From Gordius sp. MW1 (Eukaryota; Nematomorpha; Gordioida; Gordea; Gordiidae): a stretch of 64,000 nucleotides of DNA. The stretch lies in assembly GCA_964036665.1 (NCBI GenBank), contig OZ038527.1:2356001-2420000 (forward strand). Reading direction: 5' to 3'. The position numbers and the translations under genes were made by a program. Shown piece by piece: positions 32,048 through 43,696 of the stretch (position 1 is its first letter; the number at the start of each line of letters is the position of its first letter). A model generated the notes under the pieces. The model did no database searches and was not told where the DNA came from. It worked only from the letters and a program-made list of their open reading frames with translations.

Positions 32048-33880
32048 CTAAACGGATGGCATTGATCCGTGTATGGAAATCGTGTTGGATTTAACGATTT
32101 CCATTGTGATCTTTTGCCTGATAAAAAAGTATTCTTTGGGATCGTGAGTAATGGAGGTTATATATTTTGAAATTTGTTTTAGGAATTGGCTGCCCTCGGG
32201 ACCTAAGTTACCGAGGGTCGTAGCTACTACTGGTATGAAAATAATATTGTTTAGGTATTTGTATTTATCCTCCTTCTTTCTCTCAGTAGAAGAGATGAGG
32301 TCGGGAGAGGCGTTAGATTTGGCGAATACGTCCACTGCAGTGAAGTCCCAGCAGGCGTTTAGGCCACGAGCCCACGGGATGATTGTTACTCCATCGGGTC
32401 TTTTCCCGTCAGTGGAGCTTAGGCCAGTGGGTTCTATTGTATTGGGAAAGCCGGCTTTCTTCAAAGATTGTCCGATTATTTTATTTATTGTGGCATGACG
32501 GGGATGCCGCCCCTTGCTGTATTGGCAGTGTAGAGGATGATGGCCGTTTGCAAGAACGGGTTGGCGGCAGAGGTCGCAGTTGAATGGGGACACAATTTCA
32601 CAGCCGAGGCGTAGGCCTACAGCTATTCGGAGTTCCTCGCCCGACAGGTGTAACCCTAGGTTTTGGCTTGGTAGGGCCTCGAGCCATTCGTAACCCCCGG
32701 AGGATGCCCAATTGAAGTGGAGATTTCCCAAAGATAGGTTGTTCGAAGTGAGGTAAGCTACGGAACGTGCTATCAGTGGTAAGTCCCAATCCTTTTGGGT
32801 GGTTCCATTCGGGTAAGTAGCGGAATCCAGTTTGAGGTCATCCCACGCCTGAAGGGCGCTGTCGAGGTGCGGGTCTTGGGTTTGAGTGATTTGCTTGATT
32901 AACTCATCCGTTGATAAACGGGATGAAATGAACCCTGCTAGTGAGAGTAGATGGGGGGGTCGGATGCCTATACCACCACTCTTGGAGGGAAGGGTGGCTT
33001 GGAGCCATTGGAGAGGGCTAAATTTAAGGTTTAGGCACCTTTCGACTAGCAATTGGATTTTTTTTTCCATCGCGTGGAGTAGGTTAACGGCTAGGAAGAC
33101 GGGCGAGGCGCGTAATGCATAGTTAATTTTGGGTATTAGGAGGAAGTTTTTTAAGAGGAAAAAGGCATGGTGGGGAGTTAGACGCTCCAGGGTGTGGGAT
33201 ATGGAGTCGATGAAACCGGAGAAATGCTCTAAGAATGTTTCAGTTGTTTTAACGCCTCCAATGGGAGCGCCTAAGTAATGAAAGTCATCTCTTGATATGA
33301 CTGGGAATGGGAGGGAGAGTTTGTCAATTGTGAGATCTTTGGTGAAGATCTCACATTTCGATGTGTTTAGGCTGAGTGATATATTGTCTGCGAAGCCATT
33401 GATGATCTGTGGGATTTGCCGGACTGCTTCGGCTGGGCCGACCAGGAATCCGTCATCAAGGTACCATAAATTGCATGAGAAGGCTCCTAGGGAGGAGAGT
33501 TTATCGATGATAGTTTGAATGGCCAAACAGAAAAGGGCCGGGCCCAAAGGATCTCCTTGTTGGATCCCTTGGGATGATTTGATTATTTGGTCCCCAAAGA
33601 GTAGATACGTTGGGTTCCCATAGCTATTTAACAGAAACTGATGGTATTCCGGAAATTGTTGTATGAACGGTTCAATAAAGGCTGCTCGGTTTACGCTGTT
33701 AAAGGCGTTTTTAAAATCGAGTTTCACCAGGAGGTCATTTGATGAAGAAGACTCAAGAAATGTTCGAGCTACATGGGAAGCAGCCTCGCATCCTCCTTTC
33801 ACGCCAAAACCAAGTTGGTTTGGGAGGAGAGAAGCCGTTAAAGGTGAACGGATTCGAGAGGTTATTATTTTGGAAACCAT
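32048..33880 (-). CDS. Non-LTR retrotransposon RT plus restriction-like endonuclease, 5'-truncated, 610 aa open frame
   Basis: Reverse transcriptase for target-primed insertion of a non-LTR element. Motif A is KLDFKNAFNSVNR (Asp 55), motif B GIQQGDPLGPALF (~105-117), and the catalytic box is YLDDG (140-144) rather than the usual YADD. A CCHC knuckle (CDLC ... HHPLHC, 435-452) and a restriction-like endonuclease follow (RPDG at 494-497, Asp 512/517, then KxDKYKYL), the order seen in R2/NeSL-type elements. The frame is open over 610 codons but begins inside the RT finger region, so the N-terminus is lost by 5' truncation. The ~195-bp 3' UTR reaches 31852 and contains AATAAA. It is inserted in one arm of the foldback 30141-34145 and is younger than it. 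Confidence 0.88.
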   Translation of the reverse strand: MVSKIITSRIRSPLTASLLPNQLGFGVKGGCEAASHVARTFLESSSSNDLLVKLDFKNAFNSVNRAAFIEPFIQQFPEYHQFLLNSYGNPTYLLFGDQIIKSSQGIQQGDPLGPALFCLAIQTIIDKLSSLGAFSCNLWYLDDGFLVGPAEAVRQIPQIINGFADNISLSLNTSKCEIFTKDLTIDKLSLPFPVISRDDFHYLGAPIGGVKTTETFLEHFSGFIDSISHTLERLTPHHAFFLLKNFLLIPKINYALRASPVFLAVNLLHAMEKKIQLLVERCLNLKFSPLQWLQATLPSKSGGIGIRPPHLLSLAGFISSRLSTDELIKQITQTQDPHLDSALQAWDDLKLDSATYPNGTTQKDWDLPLIARSVAYLTSNNLSLGNLHFNWASSGGYEWLEALPSQNLGLHLSGEELRIAVGLRLGCEIVSPFNCDLCRQPVLANGHHPLHCQYSKGRHPRHATINKIIGQSLKKAGFPNTIEPTGLSSTDGKRPDGVTIIPWARGLNACWDFTAVDVFAKSNASPDLISSTERKKEDKYKYLNNIIFIPVVATTLGNLGPEGSQFLKQISKYITSITHDPKEYFFIRQKITMEIVKSNTISIHGSMPSV

Positions 33881-34226
33881 GCGTCGGAGGACTGACGAAA
33901 TAATTTATTTATACTTAAAATTTTTTTGTTAGAGACTATAATTTAGTCGTAAAATTAAGAAATAAAAAATGAAGCATACTTGTTGAAACCTCGAGGTGAC
34001 CTCAAAGTGGACTTGAGGTTTTAAGGTTTTTTATATGAAAAACCTTGAGGTCCTTAGAAACCTCGAACCTCACCTCAACGTTAGGTTTGAGGTAAACCTA
34101 ACCTTGAGGTTAAGGTTTATAAAACCTCAGGTTTCCCCATCACTAGGTGAGGTGTTCTTTATAAATATAACACTGCTTTTGGAAAATATAGATTAATTTT
34201 ACACATAAATAAACTTGATATTAATT

Positions 34227-35690
34227 GCTATGCAATTTATGGGCTCGTTTTTTGGTGTCCGTCGTCCGTCGTCCGTCGTCCGTTACCCTCCCTATCTATT
34301 TGCATTGGGTATATTAAATTATCGCTTTTTTAAATTAATGCATGAGAAAGAGGTGCCCCACCCCTCATCTCTATCTCCCTCGCTGTGTTATTTTTTAAAT
34401 TAATGCATAAGAGGTGCCCCACCCCTCATCTCTATCTCCCTCGGTGTGTTATATATAAGATTTGTTAAATTATCTATTATATAATAAACATAAATAAAAG
34501 TTGTTTACTTTTAATTGCTACTTTTAATTGCTATGCAATTTAACTAGTTTATAATAAACATAAATAAAAGTTGTTTACTTTTAATTGCATTTAACTAGTT
34601 TTTGTTATATAATAAACATAGATAAAAGTTGTTTACTTTTATATGCAATTTAAATAGTTAAATAATAAACATAAATAAAAGTTGTTTACTTTTTAATTGC
34701 TATGCAATTTAACTAGTTTTGGGGTTAGAATCCCTGAGTTTTTTTGACTCTTATGATTGTTCTTGTTACTATCATTGATAATAAGAATTTTTGGCCGTCC
34801 GCTGGCTGCTGACCAATGAAAAAAATGACCATTGGCCAAAATGTGAATCGAAATTATTTTTTTCGTTTTTTTTGACTATTTGATTGTTCCTGTTTCTACC
34901 ATTGCTATTATGACTTTTTGGCCGTCCGCTGGCTGCTGACCAATGTTATATAATAAACATAAATAAAAGTTGTTTACTTTTAATTGCTATGCAATTTAAC
35001 TAGTTTTTGGGTTAGAATCCCGGAGTTTTTTTGACTCTTATGATTGTTCTTGTTACTATCATTGATAATAAGACTTTTTGGCCGTCCGCTGGCTGCTGAC
35101 CAATGAAAAAAATGACCATTGGCCAAATTGTGAATCCGAGTTTATTTTTTCGTTTTTTTTTTGACTATTATGATTGTTCCTGTTACTACCATTGCTATTA
35201 TGACTTTTTGGCCGTCCGCTGGCTCCTGACCGATTGAAAAAATGACCATTGGCCAAAATGTGAATCGAAATTATTTTTTTCGTTTTTTTTGACTATTATG
35301 ATTGTTCCTGTTCCTACCATTGCTATTATGACTTTTTGGCCGTCCGCTGGCTGCTGACCAATGGAATAAAATGACCATTGGCCAAAATGTGATTCGAAAA
35401 CTTTTTTTTCGTTTTTTTTGACTATTATGAATTTATATCCACTTTTACCGTATCCTGGCTGCTGACCAATTGAAAAAATGACCATAGGCCAAAATGTGAT
35501 TCGAAAATTTTTTTTTCGTTTTTTTTACTCTTATGAATTTATATCCACTTTTACCGTGTGCTGGCTGCTGACCAATGGAAAAAAATGACCATTGGCCAAA
35601 GTGAGCATCAAAATTTTTTTTCCCGTTTTTTTGGCTATCATTGACTTAGAGTATCTGTTGGTACTGACCAATAGAAAAAAAGTGACCATT
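34227..35690. repeat. Long tandem-repeat-bearing dispersed element, right copy (inverted)
   Basis: Reverse complement of the layout at 1-1430: hairpin end aattgctatgcaatttatgg, CCGT/CGTC microsatellite, two ctctatctccctcg units, repeats of aataaacataaataaaagtt and then 6-7 units containing tttttggccgtccgctggct and ctgaccaatg...ccattggcc. Each unit holds a short palindrome (accattggcc / ggccaatggt). Confidence 0.85.
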
Positions 35691-36579
35691 GGCCAAATTT
35701 TTGATTTTTTTAATTAAAAATTGTTCAAATTCAACAAAAAATTTCTCCCAACAATTCTGTGAATTCTTAACATTGTGTTGTTTTATAATATAATGTTTGT
35801 TAGACCCATAATCACTAAAGGCCATAAAAACTAATGTAATACGCAACTAGATGCAAACACTAAATCTAACCCTAACCCTTGCCTATATTACATTTTGCCT
35901 TTATTACATTTTGCCTATAATGGAAAATTTGTATAAATAATTAATTAATCATTAGGCATTTAATACCCCCCTATAGGCATTCTCGCCCCTTCCCACCTTT
36001 CTCGCCCATAAATTGCATAGCAAATATGATACATTTATACGAAGTACAGATGAGTCGTCCCCCCTTCCCTTCCCCTCTTCCCTTCCCTTCTCCCCCTTCC
36101 CACGAGGGCCGAAGGCCCGAGTTTTATTATTTGTTATCGATCACAAACTAATTTAAACTCTTTTTATATGATTGTGTGCACCAAAATATCTTAGGAAAAA
36201 TAGGCAAGTATATCACAAAAAATCGCAGCTCCAGATTGGAAAAGTCTATTCGTTTAGGTTATTAATTTCATTGAACAAAAAGTCCTTTTTTAAAATTAAT
36301 TAAAAAAAATACATTGAAGGTTGCTAAAATAAATGCATAGCGGAATCATTTTAAGTGGATGGGTTTGTTCCCTATCCTCATTAGGCAAAAAAATCTTTCG
36401 ATTGAGACTAATTGAAAAATATATTAAAAATATACATATTAAATATACATTTACCAACATTTAAAAAGGAAATAACACTATCACTTTTTTAAAACATTAT
36501 GCTTCAATAAATTGCATGTAATAAAATGAAGTAAACGAACAAATATGTTAGACACAATAAGGCCAATGCCTTAATTAAA
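35691..36579. other. AT-rich stretch with polypyrimidine tract
   Basis: Contains a short taaccctaaccct motif (35868-35880), a fragment of the hairpin repeat (36003-36023) and a pyrimidine tract (36058-36102) followed by gggccgaaggccc. No gene recognised. Confidence 0.5.
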
Positions 36580-37115
36580 GTGCTCTTAAGAGGGCAAAGA
36601 TCCCATCCATCTTGGAGCCATCGGACCCCTCCTTGGAGGGACGTATGCGTCCTGATGGATCTTCTTTAGTCCCATTGAGCAATGGTCTTCACCTTAAATG
36701 GGACTTCACATGTATTGACCTATTTGCCCCCTCTAACTAAAACAATGTTCTTTAGCTGAGGCAAAGGGGCGGAAAACAAATAAATACAAAGCTTTATTAT
36801 CCTCAAACATTTTTATTTTATTGTTGATTCGTGTTCATGCACCTTTGGCAAACAGGCCTTAGTTTTTTTTAAAGAGGTAGGAAGACGTTCTCCTTCGTCT
36901 AAACATTCGGTATCCTTAACCTTATAGCCAAGTACAATTATAAATCGTTAGCGGATTCTTGGCCAATTTTGGAAGATCACCTCGATGATGCTATATCAGA
37001 ATAGTTTATCATTTTATTTGACGCTTTTTGTCTTTTATATTTCATGTATTTGTATTATATTACTGTCAACGGATTTTTAACAAATAAACTTTTTAATAAA
37101 AAAAATTAAAAAAAA
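36580..37115 (+). pseudogene. Decayed 3' part of the second RT/endonuclease family
   Basis: Plus-strand fragments in different frames: PLSNGLHLKWDFTCIDLFAP (endonuclease region, aligned with PWARGLNACWDFTAVDVFA of the intact element), FGKQALVFFKEVGRRSPSSK, and ADSWPILEDHLDDAISE with a stop near 37003. A 3' UTR with aatccgttgacagtaatata in reverse and AATAAA ends in an A-rich tail at ~37115. Several frameshifts and stops. Confidence 0.7.
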
Positions 37116-37770
37116 GACTTATTATTAGTTATCAGATTTAGTGGTAAATTTACCCACTACAAACGCTTTTTTTTTGAAAAGGTAGTAATGGTAGCAAATT
37201 GGGTCACTTTTTAGGCAAGTAGTGGAATAGGTTGATTTATTTTTTTAAAGATATAACTTTTTGACAATTGTTGGTTATATGCACAACAAAATTGATCATG
37301 ATCGAAATATCCCAAAAACTTATCAAAAAATGTTTGGAACTAAAATATTTTACTCTTTTATAACTAACTACAATATTAGAAAAAATTTTAAAACACATAG
37401 AATGCATTTACAGTTTATTATAATATTCCAGATTATAATAAATCAGCTGCTTGCATAAAAGTAAAAATTTTCTAAAAATCGTCAACTCTGCTAAGAGCTG
37501 CTGAAAAAGTGTAGCATTCTACTTGCTATCAGGTAAACGAAATTTATACAATTTGTTATTTTTAGAATGTCTATAATAAGCTAAGACATTTCAAGCAATA
37601 AATGAATGAGCCATCTTTTTTCCACAAGTTTATTTTTAAGGATATGGTTAAAAAAAGTAAATACATAATTTGTATAAAATAATTTCTCTAAATGGTTTAT
37701 ACTTTATAAGGAAAGACCATTGTGAAGAGAATGGAAGAAGAAATTAGATTTATATTTTGGTATAAAGAAT
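37116..37770. other. AT-rich intergenic stretch
   Basis: No gene or repeat recognised beyond low-complexity A/T runs. Confidence 0.5.
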
Positions 37771-37779
37771 ATTTCAATG

Positions 37780-38930
37780 GATTAGACGGGAAATGAAAAT
37801 TGCGGACAATAATGTCTGATAAACACTATCTTCTTCAACTTTATCAATTATTTGGTCCACAGTCGTTGGTTTTGTTTTGATTAGTTTCTTCCATCTTGAT
37901 CGGGCAAGTGACATGTCTAGATTAATCTTCTTAGATTTCATAATTTTAACCACTTGCCCTATCTCACAAGGTCGTCCTCTTCCTCTCTTCCCAGTTCCTT
38001 CCATGTTCAATATTTTTCGACGTACATTATCAGTCTCGCTTCGTAGTTATGTCCATACCACCTTAGTCGATTTTTGTTAATCAAATCCACTATAGGTTCA
38101 ATACACAACAAATGTCACGAGAAAGTCATTCGTCATATGGTAAAGCTAACCCCAAGCTCCCCCGTATCATTCTCATTTCCGTGACTTGTAATAGCTTTTC
38201 TTCCATAGTGTTGGAAGCCAATATATCACTTACATAGAGTAACACTGGGCTTACTTAGACTATTAAGCTTTGCTCTTCGACCATATTGGAGTTTTCTTGT
38301 CGCATCTCACACCAGATATACTTTGCCATTTAACCCATCCTTTTTGGATACGGACATTGACTTCTGTTGTGCAATTTCCCTCTTGATGTAGCATGTAGCC
38401 GAGGTGTAAACCTGTCTACTTTTAAGTACTTTAGATGGTTCTAGCGATTGGGTGTGTGTAACCTGCATCTCCCTGTATACGGTTTCTTGATCATTGACCT
38501 TTAAACCATAATCCAGCTAAATTTGACCACTTTTCAGCTTCTTCAAATATTTTCTCATTTGTTTCTTTACTTAGTACTAAACTATCGGCATATAGCATAC
38601 ACCATGGCGATGGCCTCTAAATGTCTCTCGTTATAATTATATTAATTAAATAAGGACTTAGAGCAGCAGATCCTGATGTAATCCAATTTCAACCCAAAAA
38701 GATTTAGAATCTTCAACTGTCGTCCCCACGCACGAATTTGGGGCTTCATAAATACTTTTCAAAATCCGGATGTATGCGCCAGGTATATATATTGTTTCCA
38801 AGCATCACCCGGTTGAATCGCGTGGGACCGTGCTATAAGTTTTCTCCAAGTCAATAGATATCATATGAAGGTCTCTTTTCTTTTCCCCACTAACAGAATA
38901 AATGTTTTCTGGAAAGATGGGAACATATCA
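37780..38930 (-). pseudogene. Decayed LINE-type reverse transcriptase
   Basis: Minus-strand pieces in order: MISIDLEKTYSTVPRD (~38815-38875; RT motif A), WCMLYADSLVLSKETNEKIF (~38560-38620; YxDD box with its last Asp changed to Ser), NRLRWYGHNYEA (~38045-38080), and GTGKRGRGRP with LARSRWKKLI at the end (37774-38010). Multiple stops and frameshifts. A shorter relative lies at 62830-63085 on the plus strand. Confidence 0.75.
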
Positions 38931-40480
38931 ATGTTTACCATAAGACCAATAACTGGAGCATAGGATAATTAGATATTGTTGATTAATAAAATTGCAAAAA
39001 CTTATAGATAATGAGGCCGGTTAATGGAACTAGAGAATGGTACAATTGCTATGAGGGGTCAATTTATGTTAAATCAGCTTAAATGGGACGGAAGATTCGA
39101 ATTTTTATCTTTAAAGTTAATTTTTGTTAACTTTAAATTACTGTTTTATATAACTGACTTGTTTGCCATACAATAGACATTTTGCAAGTATTTAATTTAT
39201 TAATGCTGTTTTAGTTTATAATGCTATTCATTAGTCATTTCTTTACTTATACAAGCGCGCCCCACGGTCTTCTACAGTGGTATTATGGTGTTAATAGGAT
39301 AGCCACACCCACAATCTTAGTCTCGTTTTCTTATGGAGACATTTAATATGGGTGTGTAGCAAACCGACCACCAGTGTATTATTATTTCATAGAGACCCTG
39401 ATGGATTATTAGATATAAGCAAAGTTAGTGTTAGCTAGTTTTTGTTGTAATCAACACGGTGTGTGCTATTCGTGCAGTCAAGTATATAGTTACCTATGCA
39501 AAAACGTAACCTTTATTATTTAAATATATAAACTCGATCATTGGTTACCTATTCATACAACCTAACCTTTATTATTCGAGCATTCACAAACCTCACTATT
39601 CATATATCTTAACCTTATTATTTTAAAACTCACCTCGTAGCATGTGTATATAAACACGATGTTTTTACAATATATTATTCACTTGAATCAATTTTATTTT
39701 TGGTTATAATAAATAATAAAAAGTAGAAATTTAATCTTCTACAAGTATAACAATCTTAGCTATCTGTAAAGGGTAACAGATATTAATTAAGACTTTGTGA
39801 ATACAATAGAAGGTACCGCATTGAACTTTTACTAGTCTTACAACTAAGCATATTTTGAAATTATTTTCTATTTTTATCTTTCAACTAATTTTATCTGTAA
39901 CAAGTAAAAGCACAACAACCATTTTATTTAATAAAATCAAATGAATAACTTAGTGATAATATAACAATAGAAACCATTTAGATTATTTTTCCAATTTAAA
40001 CATAAACTATATTCAAAATTAGTAGACGACAATTTGTTCTTTTTATTTGTCATCCTGATATGGTAATTAATTTTAAACTCTTTTAGATTTTTAACGCCAG
40101 ATTATCCTTGTTTCATTTCTGATAAATTAATTGTTAGTGTTATTAATTAAACGAAAACATTTTATATTAAAATAACCATTAAACTGTGTATTTTTAATTT
40201 TCCGAATCTTCTTAAGGTGCCCGCCTGCCCCTGTTTTTTTATGAAAATTTGTTGTCTAAAATTTGTTAACTTATATTTCCTGACTTAAACATGTACTTTA
40301 AAATTTAATTTATTTTTTATAATAATCGTTTAAATAAAAAATAGAGTTGATCCCAGGTGCCCCAGTATCCCCATTTTAACTCAAAATATCAATACATTTT
40401 TGAATCTCTCATCGTAAAACTAACAACCAAACTGTGCATGTAACAATAATGCCATTACAGCCGGTAGCAAGGTAGCCATA
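38931..40480. other. AT-rich stretch with nothing recognised
   Basis: About 1.5 kb of AT-rich sequence; no ORF with a known domain, no shared repeat detected with the rest of the window. Confidence 0.5.
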
Positions 40481-40482
40481 CC

Positions 40483-40985
40483 ATAGGTAGGCAATATATA
40501 ATAATAAAATCGAATAAACATTTATTTATCCACAGTGTTGCTATTTTATGTTAAAAGTGTCGTGTCCTCCTATACAAATCCCCCCACCCCTCACCGCACT
40601 GCTATGCACACGCGTTTGTAATACCGTACTTATTCGATCAAACCCCTCCCCCGTACTTATATTCACAAAGGTTGTAAAACTGCCTATCTCATACCCCCCC
40701 CCCCTTCTTCCTATATACATTAATTGCAAGTTCGTATCTTACTTGTGTCGGATACCCCTTTTGATCTTCGTAGAATATATATATATAACATCTGTGGTAT
40801 TACTTGTACTGATTTTAATAGCATTTTGTCTACACAATCTCCCCTCCCTGGCCTTACAACTTCATATGTGGTACTTTTACTTTCCACTTTTGATTTCAAG
40901 TATTATGTTTTTACTCACTCTCGAATTCTTGTAACCTTTCTAAAATATGAAGAAATAAACTACAAATTGCGTTAAACTCAACAGA
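40483..40985. repeat. LTR-like direct repeat, low-coordinate copy (3' LTR in element sense)
   Basis: Begins taggcaatatataataataa and ends gcgttaaactcaaca (minus-strand sense TGTTGAGTTTAACGC...). Matches 46475-46939 in the same orientation and 42170-42592 in the opposite one. The 46.9-kb copy lacks ~35 bp near its end. Confidence 0.8.
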
Positions 40986-41099
40986 ATAATGGTGTCAGAA
41001 GACATATTCTCCCACTCCTACCCTCGGAACAATCATTTAAAAATAATTGGCAACAAATCCCCCCTTCTGCTGAATGAAATAAATCATATTCTAGAGATT

Positions 41100-41480
41100 T
41101 ATAACTGGAGAAGAACAACAAACAAATTATCACCTGATGGCGTCAAAACTAAGGGAAAACTAAATCGTACTCAAGCGTCAGCCATGTTAGTGCTAATAAA
41201 GCTATAGATAAGGTCGGATCTGTGCCTATGACCATAATTGTTAAGGAAGCGGGTGTCTCCTTAATTTTCAGATGAGGGCAAGAGTTCCTCATGTATGGAG
41301 GTAAGGCATATACAAATGCTGAGAATTCCTCATTTAAGATGGATCGTAGGACAAGAGTATCCGATAACAAATGGCAAGACCGATTAAAGGATTATTCGTA
41401 TATAATATTACGCGAAGTTAATTTTTATAATAAGTATAATATTGTTGATATATTATATTATGGCGATGATAATATGGTTT
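41100..41480 (+). pseudogene. Inverted gag/pol-upstream fragment of the Gypsy-like element
   Basis: Plus-strand ENSSFKMDRR-type sequence (41291-41360) matches the minus-strand sequence just upstream of the RT at 46190-46250 (NAENSSFKMDRR). It therefore belongs to a second, inverted, partial copy of the same family that also includes the inverted LTR at 42170-42592. Confidence 0.55.
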
Positions 41481-42169
41481 AATATTGTAAGTCTGTCGAA
41501 TTTAGCAGATAGGTTTTGTCTATAAATATTCCTAACCCTGGCCCTAATTTTTGGAAAAAGGGAAGGTATCGTATCCCTTTATACGTGGATTCCCCATTTC
41601 CCCCAACCCCTCGTAAAACAGTGTATTTCATTCGATTAATTACAACATTTATTGTTAGATTTTTTAACATTGTCGAATCTTTTGATCTTATATCTTATAC
41701 GACTGAGTAACCCCTTTTCCTGTAACCTTAAGTTCATAGTAATATTTTTACTTTCTATTTAATTTCAATACGTGTGTTACTTTACCCCCCTCCCCCCGAC
41801 GCGCTTATACTTATTTATTTCTCCCCATATTTGATTGTTTAGCAACATGAACACGCATCAGTAATTTTAATAAACGCGTGTGATCGCATTGATAATATTG
41901 ATATCATTAATTTATTCTTGGAGATAAATAAAATATATAAAGGATCTAAAGAAAGAATTAAATGTGAGTCCCCCTTTGGGTGGGGACAAGGATTATCCCT
42001 TTACGGCCCAATATAGTTTATCCTTTTACGGCCCGATATATCTCTCTATCTTTCCTTTCAATTCGCCCAAATATTTATTCCTATTCTTCATATCTTAAAT
42101 CCCATCCTGAACAAATATATAAATTCATAATCATTATATTCGAAAACAGAATATTGTTATGTTGAGTTT

Positions 42170-42592
42170 AACGCAGTTTGTAGTTTATTTCTTCATATTT
42201 TAGAAAGGTTACAAGAATTCGAGAGTGAGTAAAAACATAATATTTGAAATCAAAAGTGGAAAGTAAAAGTACCACATATGAAGTGGTAAGGCCAGAGAGG
42301 GGAGATTGTGTAGACAAAATGCTATTAAAATCAGTACAAATAATACCACAGATGTTATATATATATATTCTACGAAGATCAAAAGGGGTATCCGACACAA
42401 GTAAGATACGAACTTGCAATTAATGTATATAGGAAGAAGGGGGGGGGGGGGTATGAGATAGGCAGTTTTACAACCTTTGTGAATATAAGTACGGGGGAGG
42501 GGTTTGATCGAATAAGTACGGTATTACAAACGCGTGTGCACAGCAGTGCGGTGAGGGGTGGGGGGATCTGTATAGGAGGACACGACACTTTC
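42170..42592. repeat. Inverted LTR copy
   Basis: Reverse complement of the LTR-like repeats at 40483 and 46475, starting tgttgagtttaacgcagttt and ending cctataggaggacacgacac-like sequence, then diverging. Its presence inside the element indicates a nested or rearranged second copy. Confidence 0.8.
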
Positions 42593-42599
42593 CCTTTTT

Positions 42600-43690
42600 C
42601 AAAAAAATATCTGTTGTAGTCTGGAAAGTGATCTTGTTTCATACTGGATGTGGGATGGTTGACAGATTATTTTGTGACCATCCCTAGGTTTGTGTTGAGA
42701 GGGGCGCTTGCTCTGGGCAACGCATAGATAAGATACTAAAAGATTTGTGGGCTAAAGTCTTGATTTCTAGATGTTTTACTTCAAGGCTAAGTCACCGTTC
42801 ATGTTGAGACCTTCTGTATATTTTCTGACTTCGTGTCTGAATTTTATGGATTTAATGGTTTTTTTTCTTCAATCTATTGAAATCGGTTTATAAATATATT
42901 AATAATGAATATGGTATTAAAGAATAGGGCCAGGCCAGGGGTAGGGATATATGTAGACAATAGAATAATTGATATAATGAAATCAACATTAACATATGAC
43001 TATTGCGATAATATAATCTGCAGAAAATGTTAGACAAATTAAAAGTTAAACTATTCAGGACTCCATCTGATTTTGTAATAGTATAATTTTATGTGGTTTA
43101 TCAACCATGTGTATTCTCCAATTATTATTGCAATTGTTAATCCCAAATTTGTTTATGTAATCATAGGTGAGAAGCTTGTTGGGCTAGCTGTACAAGCGAG
43201 GTGGGGTGGAAAATTTCAGTTTGAAAGATATGGAAGGTTTTGAGAGTGAGGATGTATCAAAGTGGGTTTCGTGGAAGCTAGTTCTAAGGATTAAATTAAT
43301 CTGTGGTTTATATGAAGAGATAAAGCGTTTTTGTCAACTAGGGTTTCTCGATGCGAGCCAACTTCAAAAAAAAAGGGGGGGGGGGTTTTATTGATATTAT
43401 CATTTCATATGTTCGGAGGTGAAGAGCCAAGATATTGTTATTGTTTTATTTTCATCGCCAAAATTCATCTTTTTATTCGTTGTCATAATGTGGGGTGTTG
43501 AACGATCTGAATTACAATTTAGTAATCGCTTGGCAATCTTGGTTGATGAGCGCACTCGCAATCGTCACGTGATTTGAATTTTGTCAAGTTTTCGAAAAGG
43601 TATGAATTTCGATGTACCAAATACAAAGTTAAAATAATAATTAAAATAGTACTCACACAATCTCAATTGTTCGTGTGCCTTTAACATACA
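42600..43690. other. Unassigned interior sequence
   Basis: Between the inverted LTR and the integrase end. A 62-codon plus-strand frame (43206-43394) has no recognised domain. A G-tract lies at 43375-43385. Confidence 0.4.
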
Positions 43691-43696
43691 AACGTA

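Larger units (their letters stand above)
30141..34145. mobile_element. 4.0-kb palindromic hAT-like foldback with nested retrotransposon
   Basis: Ends tagtggtggggaaaacctga and tcaggtttccccatcacta; flanks ggtgaggt (30133-30140) and ggtgaggt (34146-34153) identical. Arms are reverse complements in blocks: 30141-30375 with 33925-34145, 30380-30700 with 31535-31850, and 31100-31300 with 31310-31515, meeting at a centre near 31305. Two asymmetries: the left arm has ~400 bp (30700-31100) with no counterpart, and the right arm is split by a ~2.05-kb retrotransposon (about 31852-33905). No transposase is encoded. Confidence 0.88.

Noticed and set aside
35868-35880. taaccctaaccct as telomeric repeat
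   Set aside because: Only two units; no array.
40548-40975. Overlapping plus-strand ORFs of 83-128 codons as genes
   Set aside because: The same frames recur in all copies of the LTR-like repeat, on either strand; non-coding repeat.
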